Notes: generated by a model from the letters alone, not told the origin. A DNA stretch of 64,000 nucleotides from Mesorhabditis belari (GCA_958450365.1 CAUEEP010000855.1:94004-158003), one strand, 5' to 3'; shown: positions 45,839 to 56,217, counted from the stretch's first letter. Numbers and translations are program-made.

Positions 45839-46551
45839 GAGGACAAAGAGAGGGCTGATGCAGAAAGCTCGGTGAAGACTGCCGCAAAGAAATTGGCTAA
45901 AGAAGAACCAACCAAAGGCAAGAAGAAGCCGACAGTTGTGCCGGTTCGTTGCATTTTAAGTATTATTTTCTACGGTGCTTCTAGGAAGTATTCCCAACCA
46001 AAGACAAACTTTGATTGAGCCGATAATCGACAAGACGCTCAAGGAGAAATACGAGAAAATGGATCAACCGAAGAAGGAACGAAAGCCAGCGGAGCCCAAG
46101 CAGCCCAAAGAACCCAAAGCGTTAACGGAACCGAAGAAACCACGAGCGCCCAAGAAAAAAAGAATCCGTTACGTTAAAACTAGCCAATTTGCTATTTTAA
46201 TTTTTAACAAGGATTAATTCTTGATTTTAGGATGGTGAGACGAAGACGACAAAGAAAAAAGCCGGCAAGTGGGACTCAGACGGAAGCAGCGATGAAGATG
46301 ACGATATGTTTACCGATGACGATGAAGTTTGTTTTTGCAATAGCTCAAAACTTGATTTTTGACCAGGATAAGCCCATTTACAATTTACAAGACAAATTGT
46401 CATTTTTAGACGAACGCTTTCAAAGAGAGTGATGAGGAGATGAGTTCAAAGAAGACGAGGAGACGAGTTCAAAGATGAAGGATGACGAGGAAAAGAGCAA
46501 CGATCAGCGGGATTTGGAGAGTGAGCCAGAAACGTACAGCAATTAAATTAG
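45839..46551 (+). pseudogene. Charged nuclear-type protein, 3' exons, frame disturbed
   Basis: Exon 45839-45943 (35 codons, Lys/Glu-rich, TAAKKLAKEEPTKGKKK), exon from 45985, exon 46231-46326 (KKKAGKWDSDGSSDEDDDMF) and a last segment from 46410 ending in an acidic tail (KMKDDEEKSNDQRDLESEPE) and TAA at about 46545. The second exon starts EVFPTKDKL in phase, but the Lys/Pro-rich continuation (KEKYEKMDQPKKERKPAEPK, PKQPKEPKALTEPKKPRAPK) is in another frame, and a further shift is needed in the last exon. Alternating basic and acidic low-complexity tails occur in topoisomerase II and other chromatin proteins, but nothing here is diagnostic. It is a 3' fragment between the inverted-repeat arms, with no 5' part seen. 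Confidence 0.45.
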
Positions 46552-46706
46552 TGCATTGATTTAGCAATCTAGGGTTTTGTTTTTAGAATATCGACGAGAA
46601 GCTTGCTGTCCATCTGGTAAGTTTTTATAGCTTTTACAAATTTTAAAATCTCAGTACAAAATCTATAGTCTGGTGTACAAAATCTTTTCAGGCATGACTC
46701 GCTTTT

Positions 46707-46799
46707 CAGGCATGACTGATGTGGTTTTGGAATTCGAGGAATTGTACAAACAAGCGACTCAAGATGCAAAGGGCACTAACACAAATTTCGCTTTTAAAA
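46707..46799 (+). CDS. Possible exon (MTDVVLEFEELYKQATQDAK)
   Basis: Preceded by two TTTTCAGGCATGACT acceptor-like copies (about 46688 and 46706) and followed by a TAAAAG sequence. The frame reads MTDVVLEFEELYKQATQDAK plus a few residues. The composition looks coding, but no family is recognised and neighbouring exons were not found. Confidence 0.25.
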
Positions 46800-47388
46800 A
46801 GTAAAAGCTTAGAAACTAAAAATTTGGATTTTTTAGTGCCATTTTCTGAGTGTCTAGCTAAAAAAGCATTAAATGTTTTCTTGTCTTCCCTAGCTGAATG
46901 AGATACAGCTTCTGGCTTAAGCTGGCTCTAGAGAAAAAGTTTTTTAAATGAAGAAACCTTGGCGTAAATGGAAAAAAGTTTGGGATGAATTGCAGAGAAA
47001 CGAGAGAAATCAAGTGGCAAGGTTACAGACCAACAGAACTTGAAGCTCATTGAGAGGCGATTTGTGGAATCAACGGGAATGTGAGATTTATGTAAAAAGT
47101 GACAGAAACGAAAACCAGGATTGCATCTAGCAAAGATTCCAAGGAAAACTTTCCCGTTTTCAAAGTTTCGAACCCGTTCACATTCGCATGTTTTCGGGGA
47201 ACGGAAAGCGGAAATCGATTTTTCATTTTGACCCTTCATAAATTCCCAAAATTTTTGATTACTGAAACAATTTTTGATTATCCCAGCCCAAACTACAAAA
47301 ATCATTTTCAAAACCTCTATTTTCGAGTTGTTATTGAAATCTAGCGTGTGTACATTTGCGTCAAATCAATTTTAAAGTGGAGGCAGCG

Positions 47389-48105
47389 AGTTCTTGTAGA
47401 ACAGATATAAGGAAAAAGATCCTCGAGAATTAATGTTGTTGAACGCAAATGCTTAAAATAATTCCACCATCGCCTACATTTTATTTTAAGCCTAAAATAA
47501 AACCACTAAAAATAAAAATCAGAGTCGTTCCCTTTTTTGGACCCGATATAGAAAAAAGGGCCTCCAGAATTAATGTTGAGACATCTTCGCTTCCAAAAGG
47601 GCTACGATGAAATTATAAATAACTTTTTGATGAAAATCAAGGGAACATCAAACATTGTCCATCCTATTGCCATGGCATGCCCAAATATGAACTAATTTTT
47701 ATTGAAATCTTTTCGACCACCTTCTGCTTGACACATCTTTATCTGGCCAGCGTGATTGAACCCTCCACCTTACGCTGAAGAGACAAGACTCCTAACCGCT
47801 CGCCCATCTGGCCACAATTTGCATAGATGACGGTGTAATAGACGGGAACTTACGCAGGATAGCAAACGACGTGGCTCTATTTTTATCCAGATTGACAATC
47901 CAATTCAAATACAGTAATCGATAGTTTTTGGGAAAAGCAAGTTTCAACGAGTCATCTAGCTTTTCTTGGCGAACTCTAGCTCTAATTCTAGCTCTAGTTC
48001 CAGCTCAAAATATTCTTTAGTTGGTATCAAAAGTGTCGCGGCGTTTGGGCACCGTTGCCCGACTACACCCCGGCCAAGTAATCGGAAATGGCTCCGGCAT
48101 TTTCT
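47389..48105 (-). repeat. Large inverted repeat, right arm
   Basis: Reverse-complement partner of 43457-44205. At its outer end (about 48105) the minus-strand gene fragment at 48198-48784 loses its continuation, so the arm boundary is probably a rearrangement breakpoint. Confidence 0.9.
47744..47814 (-). tRNA. tRNA-like sequence, copy 2 (in the right arm)
   Basis: Identical, as far as I can read, to 43771-43841 on the other strand, as expected from the inverted duplication. The same fold and the same doubts about function apply. Confidence 0.45.
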
Positions 48106-48197
48106 ATAGATTTAAATTCACCTAGTACTGAAAAGTTCTATACTTACACCAAGTTTCGATATGTATTGTTGAACCTAGTCTACTTATCAAAACTTAC

Positions 48198-48784
48198 ATC
48201 CATCTGTTGAAGGCATTGAATCATTTCCTCGTCGCTCATCCAGCGCTCTTCTTTCTTTGCCTCCACCTGGTCCATATACCTATAACAAATTCGCTTTAGA
48301 CCAAGCCGGACGACTAAAAACTCACCAAATTCCCTGCTCAATGACAAAGGCCCATTGCTCTAATGTTTCACAGTCGACCTGAGTCTAAAACGGTTTCGTT
48401 ATCAACCGATTTTCCTGTCAACTCACAATATCCTCGTGCTTGTCCAATTCCCCGTAGATTTGAATTGAAGCAAACGTGAATATTGTCAACAACATCTCAA
48501 AACGGCGATCTGTCCACTCGAACAGGAACATCTTGACCATCCACTGGAAAAGAGGAAATTTGGGGATGGATTCTAAATTGCACTAGGTACCGTAATCATC
48601 CATTGCTTTCCATTGCTTCAAACCATTTCCGTTTCCAATCAATCCAATCAATTCCGAGTAAAGTTTTTCGAAGAAATTCAGAAATCGAACGACGACTTGG
48701 AATCTGGATGGCTGGTTGTATTTGGGAATGTAGCGCGGGAAGTGCGCCAAGTGTTCGGTCCTCATCAAGCGCTCCAGGAAAGCA
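48198..48784 (-). pseudogene. Multi-exon gene fragment, unassigned, 3'-truncated
   Basis: Minus-strand exons 48784-48591 (LMRTEHLAHFPRYIPKYNQP, RFLNFFEKLYSELIGLIGNG), 48543-48427 (WMVKMFLFEWTDRRFEMLLT, IFTFASIQIYGELDKHEDI), 48378-48326 (CETLEQWAFVIEQGI), 48279-48198 (YMDQVEAKKEERWMSDEEMI). The last three join in phase. Between the first two the phase is off by one (exon 1 ends in phase 1 at GATTACG, exon 2 reads from phase 0), or an 18-base stretch with a TAG must be crossed. The sequence is clearly coding in character, alpha-helical and rich in aromatics, but I cannot name the family. No exon follows the GTAAGT donor at 48197 before the inverted-repeat arm starts, so the 3' end is lost. Confidence 0.55.
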
Positions 48785-48953
48785 CTAAATGCAGAAGTTA
48801 TCATCCATTCACCCGCTTAGACCCTACCTATCAGTCTTCCAGCGTGGCGTCTTGTACTCGCACGGCTCTAAAGATCAAATCTAAAGGATTTGATCTTAAA
48901 TTGCAGTAATGTTGTCTAAAGTTCTTAGATTTTGCTTGCTAATGAATATTTAG

Positions 48954-49082
48954 AAGATTCCATTCTCTCTTTGGCTCACGATTGGAATATTGTATGGCCT
49001 TTGGACCGGTCGAAGATCGGTTCCTTTTAACAGCAAAGCTTTCGGCGCTCTTTATATTCCCGTTATTAAAGATCCTGCAAAA
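48954..49082 (+). CDS. Possible single exon with a membrane segment
   Basis: Between an ATTTAG acceptor and a GTAAGA donor the frame reads IPFSLWLTIGILYGLWTG, a plausible transmembrane helix, then a basic stretch and ALYIPVIKDPAK. No partner exons were found. It could be part of a small membrane protein, or chance. Confidence 0.25.
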
Positions 49083-49464
49083 GTAAGAACATTATAATGA
49101 TTATGAATGGAATTTAACTTTACCTAACGTTACAACTGTTTTAGGAAGTGCCGATGTACTCGAATATATATGTTCTGTTGGCGAACATATATATGATTTC
49201 TGATCTAGAAAATGAGCAGTTGTGCTGATGCTGTAGCTTTTTTCAAAAGAAACACCATTTTTAATAGTAGCTTTTTTCAAAAGAAACATCCGGCTTTTAT
49301 TTGTTGAACCTGTTACCCATGTCTAGTATCCTACCACTCCTGTGGTAGAAAATCCTTTTCCAGTAAAATTAACAATACCTCTATGCCCAAGCTTGATGCG
49401 GGTAATTCAATTCGCTATTATAGTCTCAACTCTATGTTTCAAGAACCATCTGGCCTGTTTTATC

Positions 49465-49535
49465 TGGCCAGCGTGATTGAACCCTCCACCTTACGCTGAA
49501 GAGACAAGACTCCTAACCGCTCGCCCATCTGGCCA
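49465..49535 (-). tRNA. tRNA-like sequence, copy 3 (outside the inverted repeat)
   Basis: Same 71 bases as the copies at 43771 and 47744. It shares 13 bases of one flank (TTTATCTGGCCAG side) and 21 of the other (CAATTTGCATAGATGACGGTG), after which similarity stops and the sequence joins the cysteine-peptide remnant. A mobile or recombined unit of about 105 bases is implied. Confidence 0.45.
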
Positions 49536-49657
49536 CAATTTGCATAGATGACGGTGATACAATCCTCCGATCGAGCTGATCGGATGTAAACGAGCAGTTT
49601 GACTGTGATAGTTTCCAGTCAAATGAGCATTGAAAACACTCGAGATATTCACGTTTT

Positions 49658-49738
49658 TCAGTCACAGAAGACGGCTCCATTAACGCAGTAGCCACCATTC
49701 GGATTGCCGTTTGCCTCACAAAAAGCGGTGAGGCCATT
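49658..49738 (-). pseudogene. Lone last exon of a six-cysteine peptide gene
   Basis: After a CATTCTTAG acceptor the minus strand reads 26 residues and TGA, including NGNPNGGYCVNG and VFCD. It aligns with exon 3 of the genes at 51360, 55558 and 60693, but the first cysteine of the CC pair is Phe. Exons 1 and 2 are not found upstream. The 3' flank is the repeat shared with 8272-8328. Confidence 0.6.
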
Positions 49739-49786
49739 CTAAGAATGACCAGATAAATTAGAGGCGCATGCACTTCTATTAGAGTA

Positions 49787-50330
49787 TTTACGGTATATAT
49801 TATCTAATTCAAGACATGCGGAAGCAAATTTGGGTAACTTTTGAAACGAGTAGAAATTCAGTTTTTCTGACAATTCTTCAACTATAACAAAAAGAGTTGA
49901 TTATATTAAGCTGAGAGTTTGGCTATTTATCTAACTTGTTATGTTCTCTTTGTTTATTGACACTAAAATAGGTCTATGTCGAAGGAAGTGCGCAAATCGC
50001 TTCATTCATCGTTTTTGGTTATTCAGCTTCTGAGATGGTCTTCTTACACAGATGGTCTTCTTGTTAATGCAAAATCTTTTAATTAACGGCTTTTGGATCC
50101 ATTATTTCTATATTTCAAACAAAAAAATTTTATTTTTTTTTGCGACACTTTTGATTCTTGGCTTTACGATGACAAATGTTTCAACAAGAATCAAAAATTT
50201 ATGATTGAAATTGATAGGGTTTACTTTCAATGTTTTATTTTTTTGCGACATTTCTGATTCTTGGCTTGTCATGTCAAATGACAAGATGTCAAACTTGCTG
50301 TTGACGTTACTGATTTCAAATTACTTGTCA
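49787..50330 (+). repeat. Repeated block (copies 52951-53478, 54022-54548)
   Basis: A 530-base block starting GTATATATTATCTAATTCAA and ending TTGACGTTACTGATTTC, present three times here and once, diverged, at 5740. The second and third copies are joined upstream to a transposase pseudogene end at the TATA site; this first copy keeps the uninterrupted site. Confidence 0.9.
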
Positions 50331-50970
50331 ATGATTTCAAATTGAGGATCCCAAAACTTGCAAACATTTCGAACAAAACCCCAATTCATCACCAAACAAC
50401 CCTTTTGAAGACAAAATTCACAGCAGACCCCCAGAACACAATTTCATTTTACTGCCTTCAAAACAGATTGAAATGGCTTTATCTATTTTTTTCTTTGAGT
50501 CTTTTTTTTCTTCGGTGGTTGTTCCACACTGGTTTTTCTCAAGTGAACCTTATCAATTTCTCTCATAATTTTTTGAGGTGGCTCTTTCAGGGTTCATTTC
50601 TGCAAAAAAGAATCAAAAGCTTGGGGTTTTGATTTGCTATTTGCGACTATTAGGGAAATGTAATACTTGACTCAATTTTGTCAGAAATCTTTCCATTAAC
50701 ACCTGAAATGGTCGCGAGAGTTTGAGCGTTGTAAAATCAAACATTCCCCAGTCAATTTTAAAAATTACGGTTACTTCACTGTTGCAAATAATTCAGGAAG
50801 ATACCTGAGTCTAACAATATATTAAGGTGTAAAAGAAAATGGCAAGCCATGACAAGCCAAGAATCCAAAATCTCGCAAAAAAATAAAACTTTTATGTTTG
50901 AAATATAGAAATAATGGATCCAAAAGCCGTTAATTTTGAAAGATTTTGCATTAACGGACCATCTGTGTAT
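50046..50970. repeat. Non-autonomous element with about 115-base terminal inverted repeats
   Basis: The left repeat, 50046-50162, and right repeat, 50856-50970, are imperfect reverse complements: CACAGATGG, TTAATGCAAAATCTTT, TAACGGCTTTTGGATCCATT, ATTTCTATATTTCAAACA, then TTGCGA and GATTCTTGGC. The interior has no transposase. A duplicate spans 54274-55183, and solo pieces occur at 1-200, 6030-6410, 53205-53480 and 57465-57530. It has the build of a MITE or fold-back element. Confidence 0.7.
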
Positions 50971-51270
50971 AACTTGTGAAAAAACGCTGCATTAAAACGG
51001 ACAACGCATAGGAACTTGCCAAACATCCTCGTCCAAAAAGCCTTGCAAGTTCAAAATGCAAAAGGATCCATTAAACTAGAAACTACAGTGTTTCCAGTGA
51101 CCTTTGGCTTACTTCCTCTTTCAAAACAGCCCACCCAAAAGCGCTTATCTTCATCCGGATTTTCGACTCTTAAAATTCGACAAAAACTTGAGCCAAGAAT
51201 GCCTTATCTGTTTGCTCATAAAGTTTTTTGTCGATCCCGGGTTTTTGCTGTTTTAGGTCGTGAGGGTCGA

Positions 51271-51302
51271 GAGGCTTATCAAATCGAGCTTCCATATAAA
51301 TA
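51271..51302 (+). promoter_or_regulatory. GATA-type motif and TATA box of cysteine-peptide gene A
   Basis: GAGGCTTATCAAATC (a TTATC/GATAA motif) is followed by CATATAAATAC. The TATA box at 51295 is 65 bases before the ATG at 51360. The same spacing holds for copies B and C. GATAA motifs are typical of gut-expressed nematode genes, so intestinal expression is a guess. Confidence 0.55.
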
Positions 51303-51359
51303 CAATGGCACTCACAAGGATCTCCATCTGGCATCAGTTCCCAGCTTCAAACCAAAACA

Positions 51360-52010
51360 ATGCGTCTTCTCTCTTCTTGCCTCGCTCTTCTCTTCGCCGT
51401 TCTTCTCGTCTTCAGTGGGTCCAAGTTTTAAATAACATGAAAGCTTACTAGTAAGCTCTGAAAAGCTGTTCTTTCAAAAATTGATGGAAACTTGTTACGG
51501 TAGCTGCTTGGCTATTGTGCTTGGTTACGGTAGTTGTAGGTATTGTTTAGAAGGGGCATTACTCTAGAAGAACACACTCTAGTGAGCACTTAGAACGAAC
51601 CTTATTGTAAACCCAAGCGTAGAGCAACAAGCAAACCCATAGCCTATAGCAAACTGGTATGGTTCGGTTGTGGTTTACCAAAAAAATAGTTCTAAGCTAA
51701 AATTAGCTTCAAAGTTCTAAAGAAACCAAAGGTTTTAGCCTCTTCATCCATGGTGAACGCCGTGGCCGTCCCGGCATGCAACTCCGCTTGTCCGGTGAGT
51801 CGAATTATAAATTTGCAAAAACCCTAGCTCGTTACGGCAAAGGGGAAAAAAAAGTGGGATAAAGGTTTATTTCGAAAAATCAGACACATTGCCACAATTT
51901 TCTTGCCTCCTTTCCAAGTTGATCCTTTTCAGAACGTCGACTCTTGCTGTTCGACAAACGGCTATCCAAATGGTGGTTACTGCGTGAGTGGAGCCGCCAA
52001 CTGCAACTGA
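51360..52010 (+). CDS. Small secreted six-cysteine peptide, gene A (62 aa)
   Basis: Exons 51360-51414, 51739-51794, 51933-52010 (55 + 56 + 78 = 189 bases). The donors are A|GTGGGT and CCG|GTGAGT; the acceptors are TTTTAG|CC and TTTTCAG|AA; the frame is kept. It starts MRLLSSCLALLFAVLLVF, a strong signal peptide, so the product is secreted. The mature peptide has six cysteines: C-x3-C-x5-CC-x10-C-x6-C, with NGGYC near the end. The order C-C-CC-C-C is that of inhibitor-cystine-knot (knottin) peptides, although the loop between the CC pair and the fifth cysteine is longer than usual. A defence or toxin-like role is possible but unproven. AATAAA lies at 52058. Gene B is a near-identical duplicate. 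Confidence 0.75.
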
Positions 52011-52363
52011 AAAACGGGAATATCTCTCGAGTGTTATGTTATTCTGGTGTTTTCTTAAATAAACGCATTTGAAAGGTTTTTGACGAAAACGACAAATGAA
52101 ATCAGATTTTTAGTGTCGAGTTGTCTTCGTCTTGGTGACCGTTCTACTTTGGACGGATTGAGTAGGAGCTGAGTTGTACTTTCCTTTTTCACTCAATGAG
52201 ACGCCTCGCTTTTTTAAATAGATCATGTTCAAAGAGCTGAACGGAGGTATTAAACTAAGACTGAGAAAATGTAGCAAGACTTGAGTCCAAAGGTGAAAAT
52301 CCATAAGGAGCTATTTGAGTTCATTTGCAATACCACATTCGATAAGTAGGACTAGACTCGATT
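52011..52363. repeat. 3' flank of gene A, shared with gene C
   Basis: 52060-52290 aligns with 61265-61500 downstream of gene C (GACGAAAACGACAAATGAAA, AGCTGAGTTGTACTTT, AGATCATGTTCAAA). Gene B loses this similarity at about 56325. No coding sequence is seen. Confidence 0.7.
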
Positions 52364-52955
52364 ATGGTGTGTGGAGGTAGGTGTGCTACAAGCAAGACAC
52401 CGCCGGTTTTTTTGGACAGAAACGTCAAGATGAATGCTAAAAACTGCCAACAACTGGTATTAAAAGATGTCTTGAAACATTGGGCAACAAATCACTTTGG
52501 ACAAGCTGGTTTTTCCCTGCAACAGGACTGGGCTCCGGCGCATGGTGCTCACTCAACTCTCAACGTTTGCGCTCAGTTGTTTCCAGGCTTTTGGGACAAG
52601 ACCATTTAGCCTTCAAATTCGCCAGATTTTAATCCCCTCGATTACCCCGTTTGGGCTATTTTGGAAGGCAAGATCTCGATGAAGACGTATCAAACAGTGG
52701 ATGCTTTAAAATCTGCTCTGAAACGAGTCTGGGATGAAATAACTGTTTAAGCGTGCGCCACCATTGTGAGGAACTTCCCAAAGCGTTTAAAGAGGTGTAT
52801 CGAAGCGGATGATGGAAATTTCGAGCATTTGCTATAAGTTATTTGTTGTTATGATTCGAATAAAGAATTTGTTACTAAATTTTAACTTTTTGAAGCTATT
52901 TTTTAAACCTTTAAGTATCTTAAGAAGCGGCTCCGAACTTTTGCCGCACCCTGTA
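52364..52955 (+). pseudogene. Tc1/mariner DD37D (maT-like) transposase, 3' half, copy 1
   Basis: Reads KTPPVFLDRNVKMNAKNCQQ, then FSLQQDWAPAHGAH with the second catalytic Asp and NSPDFNPLDYPVWAILEGKI with the third. There are 37 residues between the two Asp, fitting the DD37D class. A TAG replaces the residue before PSNSPD, and a TAA interrupts after WDEITV. The frame ends GNFEHLL. The 3' end, CTCCGAACTTTTGCCGCACC then CTGTA, is a terminal-repeat-like end at a TA site. The 5' part is missing. Confidence 0.85.
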
Positions 52956-53487
52956 TATTATCTAATTCAAGACATGCGGAAGCAAATTTGGGTAACTTTT
53001 GAAACGAGTAGAAATTCAGTTTTTCTGACAATTCTTCAACTATAACAAAAGAGTTGATTATATTAAGCTGAGAGTTTGGCTATTTATCTAACTTGTTATG
53101 TTCTCTTTGTTTATTGACACTAAAATAGGTCTATGTCGAAGGAAGTGCGCAAATCGCTTCATTCATCGTTTTTGGTTATTCAGCTTCTGAGATGGTCTTC
53201 TTACACAGATGGTCTTCTTGTTAATGCAAAATCTTTTAATTAACGGCTTTTGGATCCATTATTTCTATATTTCAAACAAAAAAATTTTATTTTTTTTTGC
53301 GACACTTTTGATTCTTGGCTTTACGATGACAAATGTTTCAACAAGAATCAAAAATTTATGATTGAAATTGATAGGGTTTACTTTCAATGTTTTATTTTTT
53401 TGCGACATTTCTGATTCTTGGCTTGTCATGTCAAATGACAAGATGTCAAACTTGCTGTTGACGTTACTGATTTCAAAATTGATTTCA
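52956..53487 (+). repeat. Repeated block, copy 2
   Basis: Copy of 49787-50330 following the transposase end. It stops at CGTTACTGATTTCAAAATTG, where the second transposase copy begins. The unit 52418-53487 is tandemly duplicated as 53488-54556 (offset 1069). Confidence 0.9.
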
Positions 53488-54024
53488 GAAACGTCAAGAT
53501 GAATGCTAAAAACTGCCAACAACTGGTATTAAAAGATGTCTTGAAACATTGGGCAACAAATCACTTTGGACAAGCTGGTTTTTCCCTGCAACAGGACTGG
53601 GCTCCGGCGCATGGTGCTCACTCAACTCTCAACGTTTGCGCTCAGTTGTTTCCAGGCTTTTGGGATAAGACCATTTAGCCTTCAAATTCGCCAGATTTTA
53701 ATCCCCTCGATTACCCCGTTTGGGCTATTTTGGAAGGCAAGATCTCGATGAAGACGTATCAAACAGTGGATGCTTTAAAATCTGCTCTGAAACGAGTCTG
53801 GGATGAAATAACTGTTTAAGCGTGCGCCACCATTGTGAGGAACTTCCCAAAGCGTTTAAAGAGGTGTATCGAAGCGGATGATGGAAATTTCGAGCATTTG
53901 CTATAAGTTATTTGTTGTTATGATTCGAATAAAGAATTTGTTACTAAATTTTAACTTTTTGAAGCTATTTTTTAAACCTTTAAGTATCTTAAGAAGCGGC
54001 TCCGAACTTTTGCCGCACCCTGTA
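53488..54024 (+). pseudogene. DD37D transposase, 3' fragment, copy 2
   Basis: Nearly identical to 52419-52955 and starts abruptly inside the coding region at NVKMNAKN. It has the same internal TAG and TAA, so it was duplicated after the element had already died. Confidence 0.88.
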
Positions 54025-55183
54025 TATTATCTAATTCAAGACATGCGGAAGCAAATTTGGGTAACTTTTGAAACGAGTAGAAATTCAGTTTTTCTGACAA
54101 TTCTTCAACTATAACAAAAAGAGTTGATTATATTAAGCTGAGAGTTTGGCTATTTATCTAACTTGTTATGTTCTCTTTGTTTATTGACACTAAAATAGGT
54201 CTATGTCGAAGGAAGTGCGCAAATCGCTTCATTCATCGTTTTTGGTTATTCAGCTTCTGAGATGGTCTTCTTACACAGATGGTCTTCTTGTTAATGCAAA
54301 ATCTTTTAATTAACGGCTTTTGGATCCATTATTTCTATATTTCAAACAAAAAAATTTTATTTTTTTTTGCGACACTTTTGATTCTTGGCTTTACGATGAC
54401 AAATGTTTCAACAAGAATCAAAAATTTATGATTGAAATTGATAGGGTTTACTTTCAATGTTTTATTTTTTTGCGACATTTCTGATTCTTGGCTTGTCATG
54501 TCAAATGACAAGATGTCAAACTTGCTGTTGACGTTACTGATTTCAAATTACTTGTCAATGATTTCAAATTGAGGATCCCAAAACTTGCAAACATTTCGAA
54601 CAAAACCCCAATTCATCACCAAACAACCCTTTTGAAGACAAAATTCACAGCAGACCCCCAGAACACAATTTCATTTTACTGCCTTCAAAACAGATTGAAA
54701 TGGCTTTATCTATTTTTTTCTTTGAGTCTTTTTTTTCTTCGGTGGTTGTTCCACACTGGTTTTTTCTCAAGTGAACCTTATCAATTTCTCTCATAATTTT
54801 TTGAGGTGGCTCTTTCAGGGTTCATTTCTGCAAAAAAGAATCAAAAGCTTGGGGTTTTGATTTGCTATTTGCGACTATTAGGGAAATGTAATACTTGACT
54901 CAATTTTGTCAGAAATCTTTCCATTAACACCTGAAATGGTCGCGAGAGTTTGAGCGTTGTAAAATCAAACATTCCCCAGTCAATTTTAAAAATTACGGTT
55001 ACTTCACTGTTGCAAATAATTCAGGAAGATACCTGAGTCTAACAATATATTAAGGTGTAAAAGAAAATGGCAAGCCATGACAAGCCAAGAATCCAAAATC
55101 TCGCAAAAAAATAAAACTTTTATGTTTGAAATATAGAAATAATGGATCCAAAAGCCGTTAATTTTGAAAGATTTTGCATTAAA
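54025..55183 (+). repeat. Repeated block copy 3 and inverted-repeat element copy 2
   Basis: Matches 49787-50960 almost base for base. The right terminal repeat is cut short: GATTTTGCATTAA joins directly to AACTGCATTAAAACGG at about 55183, about 30 bases shorter than the first copy. Confidence 0.9.
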
Positions 55184-55468
55184 ACTGCATTAAAACGGAC
55201 AACGCATAGGAACTTGCCAAACATCCTCGTCCAAAAAGCCTTGCAAGTTCAAAATGCAAAAGGATCCATTAAACTAGAAACTACAGTGTTTCCAGTGACC
55301 TTTGGCTTACTTCCTCTTTCAAAACAGCCCACCCAAAAGCGCTTATCTTCATCCGGATTTTCGACTCTTAAAATTCGACAAAAACTTGAGCCAAGAATGC
55401 CTTATCTGTTTGCTCATAAAGTTTTTTGTCGATCCCGGGTTTTTGCTGTTTTAGGTCGTGAGGGTCGA

Positions 55469-55500
55469 GAGGCTTATCAAATCGAGCTTCCATATAAATA
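55469..55500 (+). promoter_or_regulatory. GATA-type motif and TATA box of cysteine-peptide gene B
   Basis: Same sequence and spacing as for gene A: TATAAATA at 55493, ATG at 55558. Confidence 0.55.
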
Positions 55501-55557
55501 CAATGGCACTCACAAGGATCTCCATCTGGCATCAGTTCCCAGCTTCAAACCAAAACA

Positions 55558-56217
55558 ATGCGTCTTCTCTCTTCTTGCCTCGCTCTTCTCTTCGCCGTTC
55601 TTCTCGTCTTCAGTGGGTCCAAGTTTTAAATAACATGAAAGCTTACTAGTAAGCTCTGAAAAGCTGTTCTTTCAAAAATTGATGGAAACTTGTTACGGTA
55701 GCTGCTTGGCTATTGTGCTTGGTTACGGTAGTTGTAGGTATTGTTTAGAAGGGGCATTACTCTAGAAGAACACACTCTAGTGAGCACTTAGAACGAACCT
55801 TATTGTAAACCCAAGCGTAGAGCAACAAGCAAACCCATAGCCTATAGCAAACTGGTATGGTTCGGTTGTGGTTTACCAAAAAAATAGTTCTAAAGCTAAA
55901 ATTAGCTTCAAAGTTCTAAAGAAACCAAAGGTTTTAGCCTCTTCATCCATGGTGAACGCCGTGGCCGTCCCGGCATGCAACTCCGCTTGTCCGGTGAGTC
56001 GAATTATAAATTTGCAAAAACCCTAGCTCCTTACGGCAATTACTGATCCATTATAAAAAAGTGGGATAAAGGTTTATTTCGAAAAATCAGACACATTGCC
56101 ACAATTTTCTTGCATCCTTTCAAAGTTGATCGTTTTCAGAACGTCGACTCTTGCTGTTCGACAAACGGCTATCCAAATGGTGGTTACTGCGTGAGTGGAG
56201 CCGCCAACTGCAACTGA
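55558..56217 (+). CDS. Small secreted six-cysteine peptide, gene B (62 aa)
   Basis: Exons 55558-55612, 55938-55993, 56140-56217. The predicted peptide is identical to that of gene A; differences lie in the introns and flanks (for example the segment at 56037-56050 in intron 2). The signal peptide and cysteine pattern are as in gene A. The flank diverges from gene A at about 56325, marking the duplication end. Two identical copies suggest recent duplication or gene conversion. Confidence 0.75.

Noticed and set aside
51016..51435. 139-codon plus-strand frame covering the start of cysteine-peptide gene A
   Set aside because: It overlaps the signal-peptide exon in another frame. The three-exon model has a signal peptide, phase-consistent introns and conservation in gene C, where this frame is not kept.
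50342..55649. Paired open frames at 50342/54569 and 51016/55142, identical between copies
   Set aside because: The identity follows from the recent 4.2-kb duplication. The frames lie in the inverted-repeat element and in the promoter flank of the cysteine-peptide genes, and other copies do not keep them.
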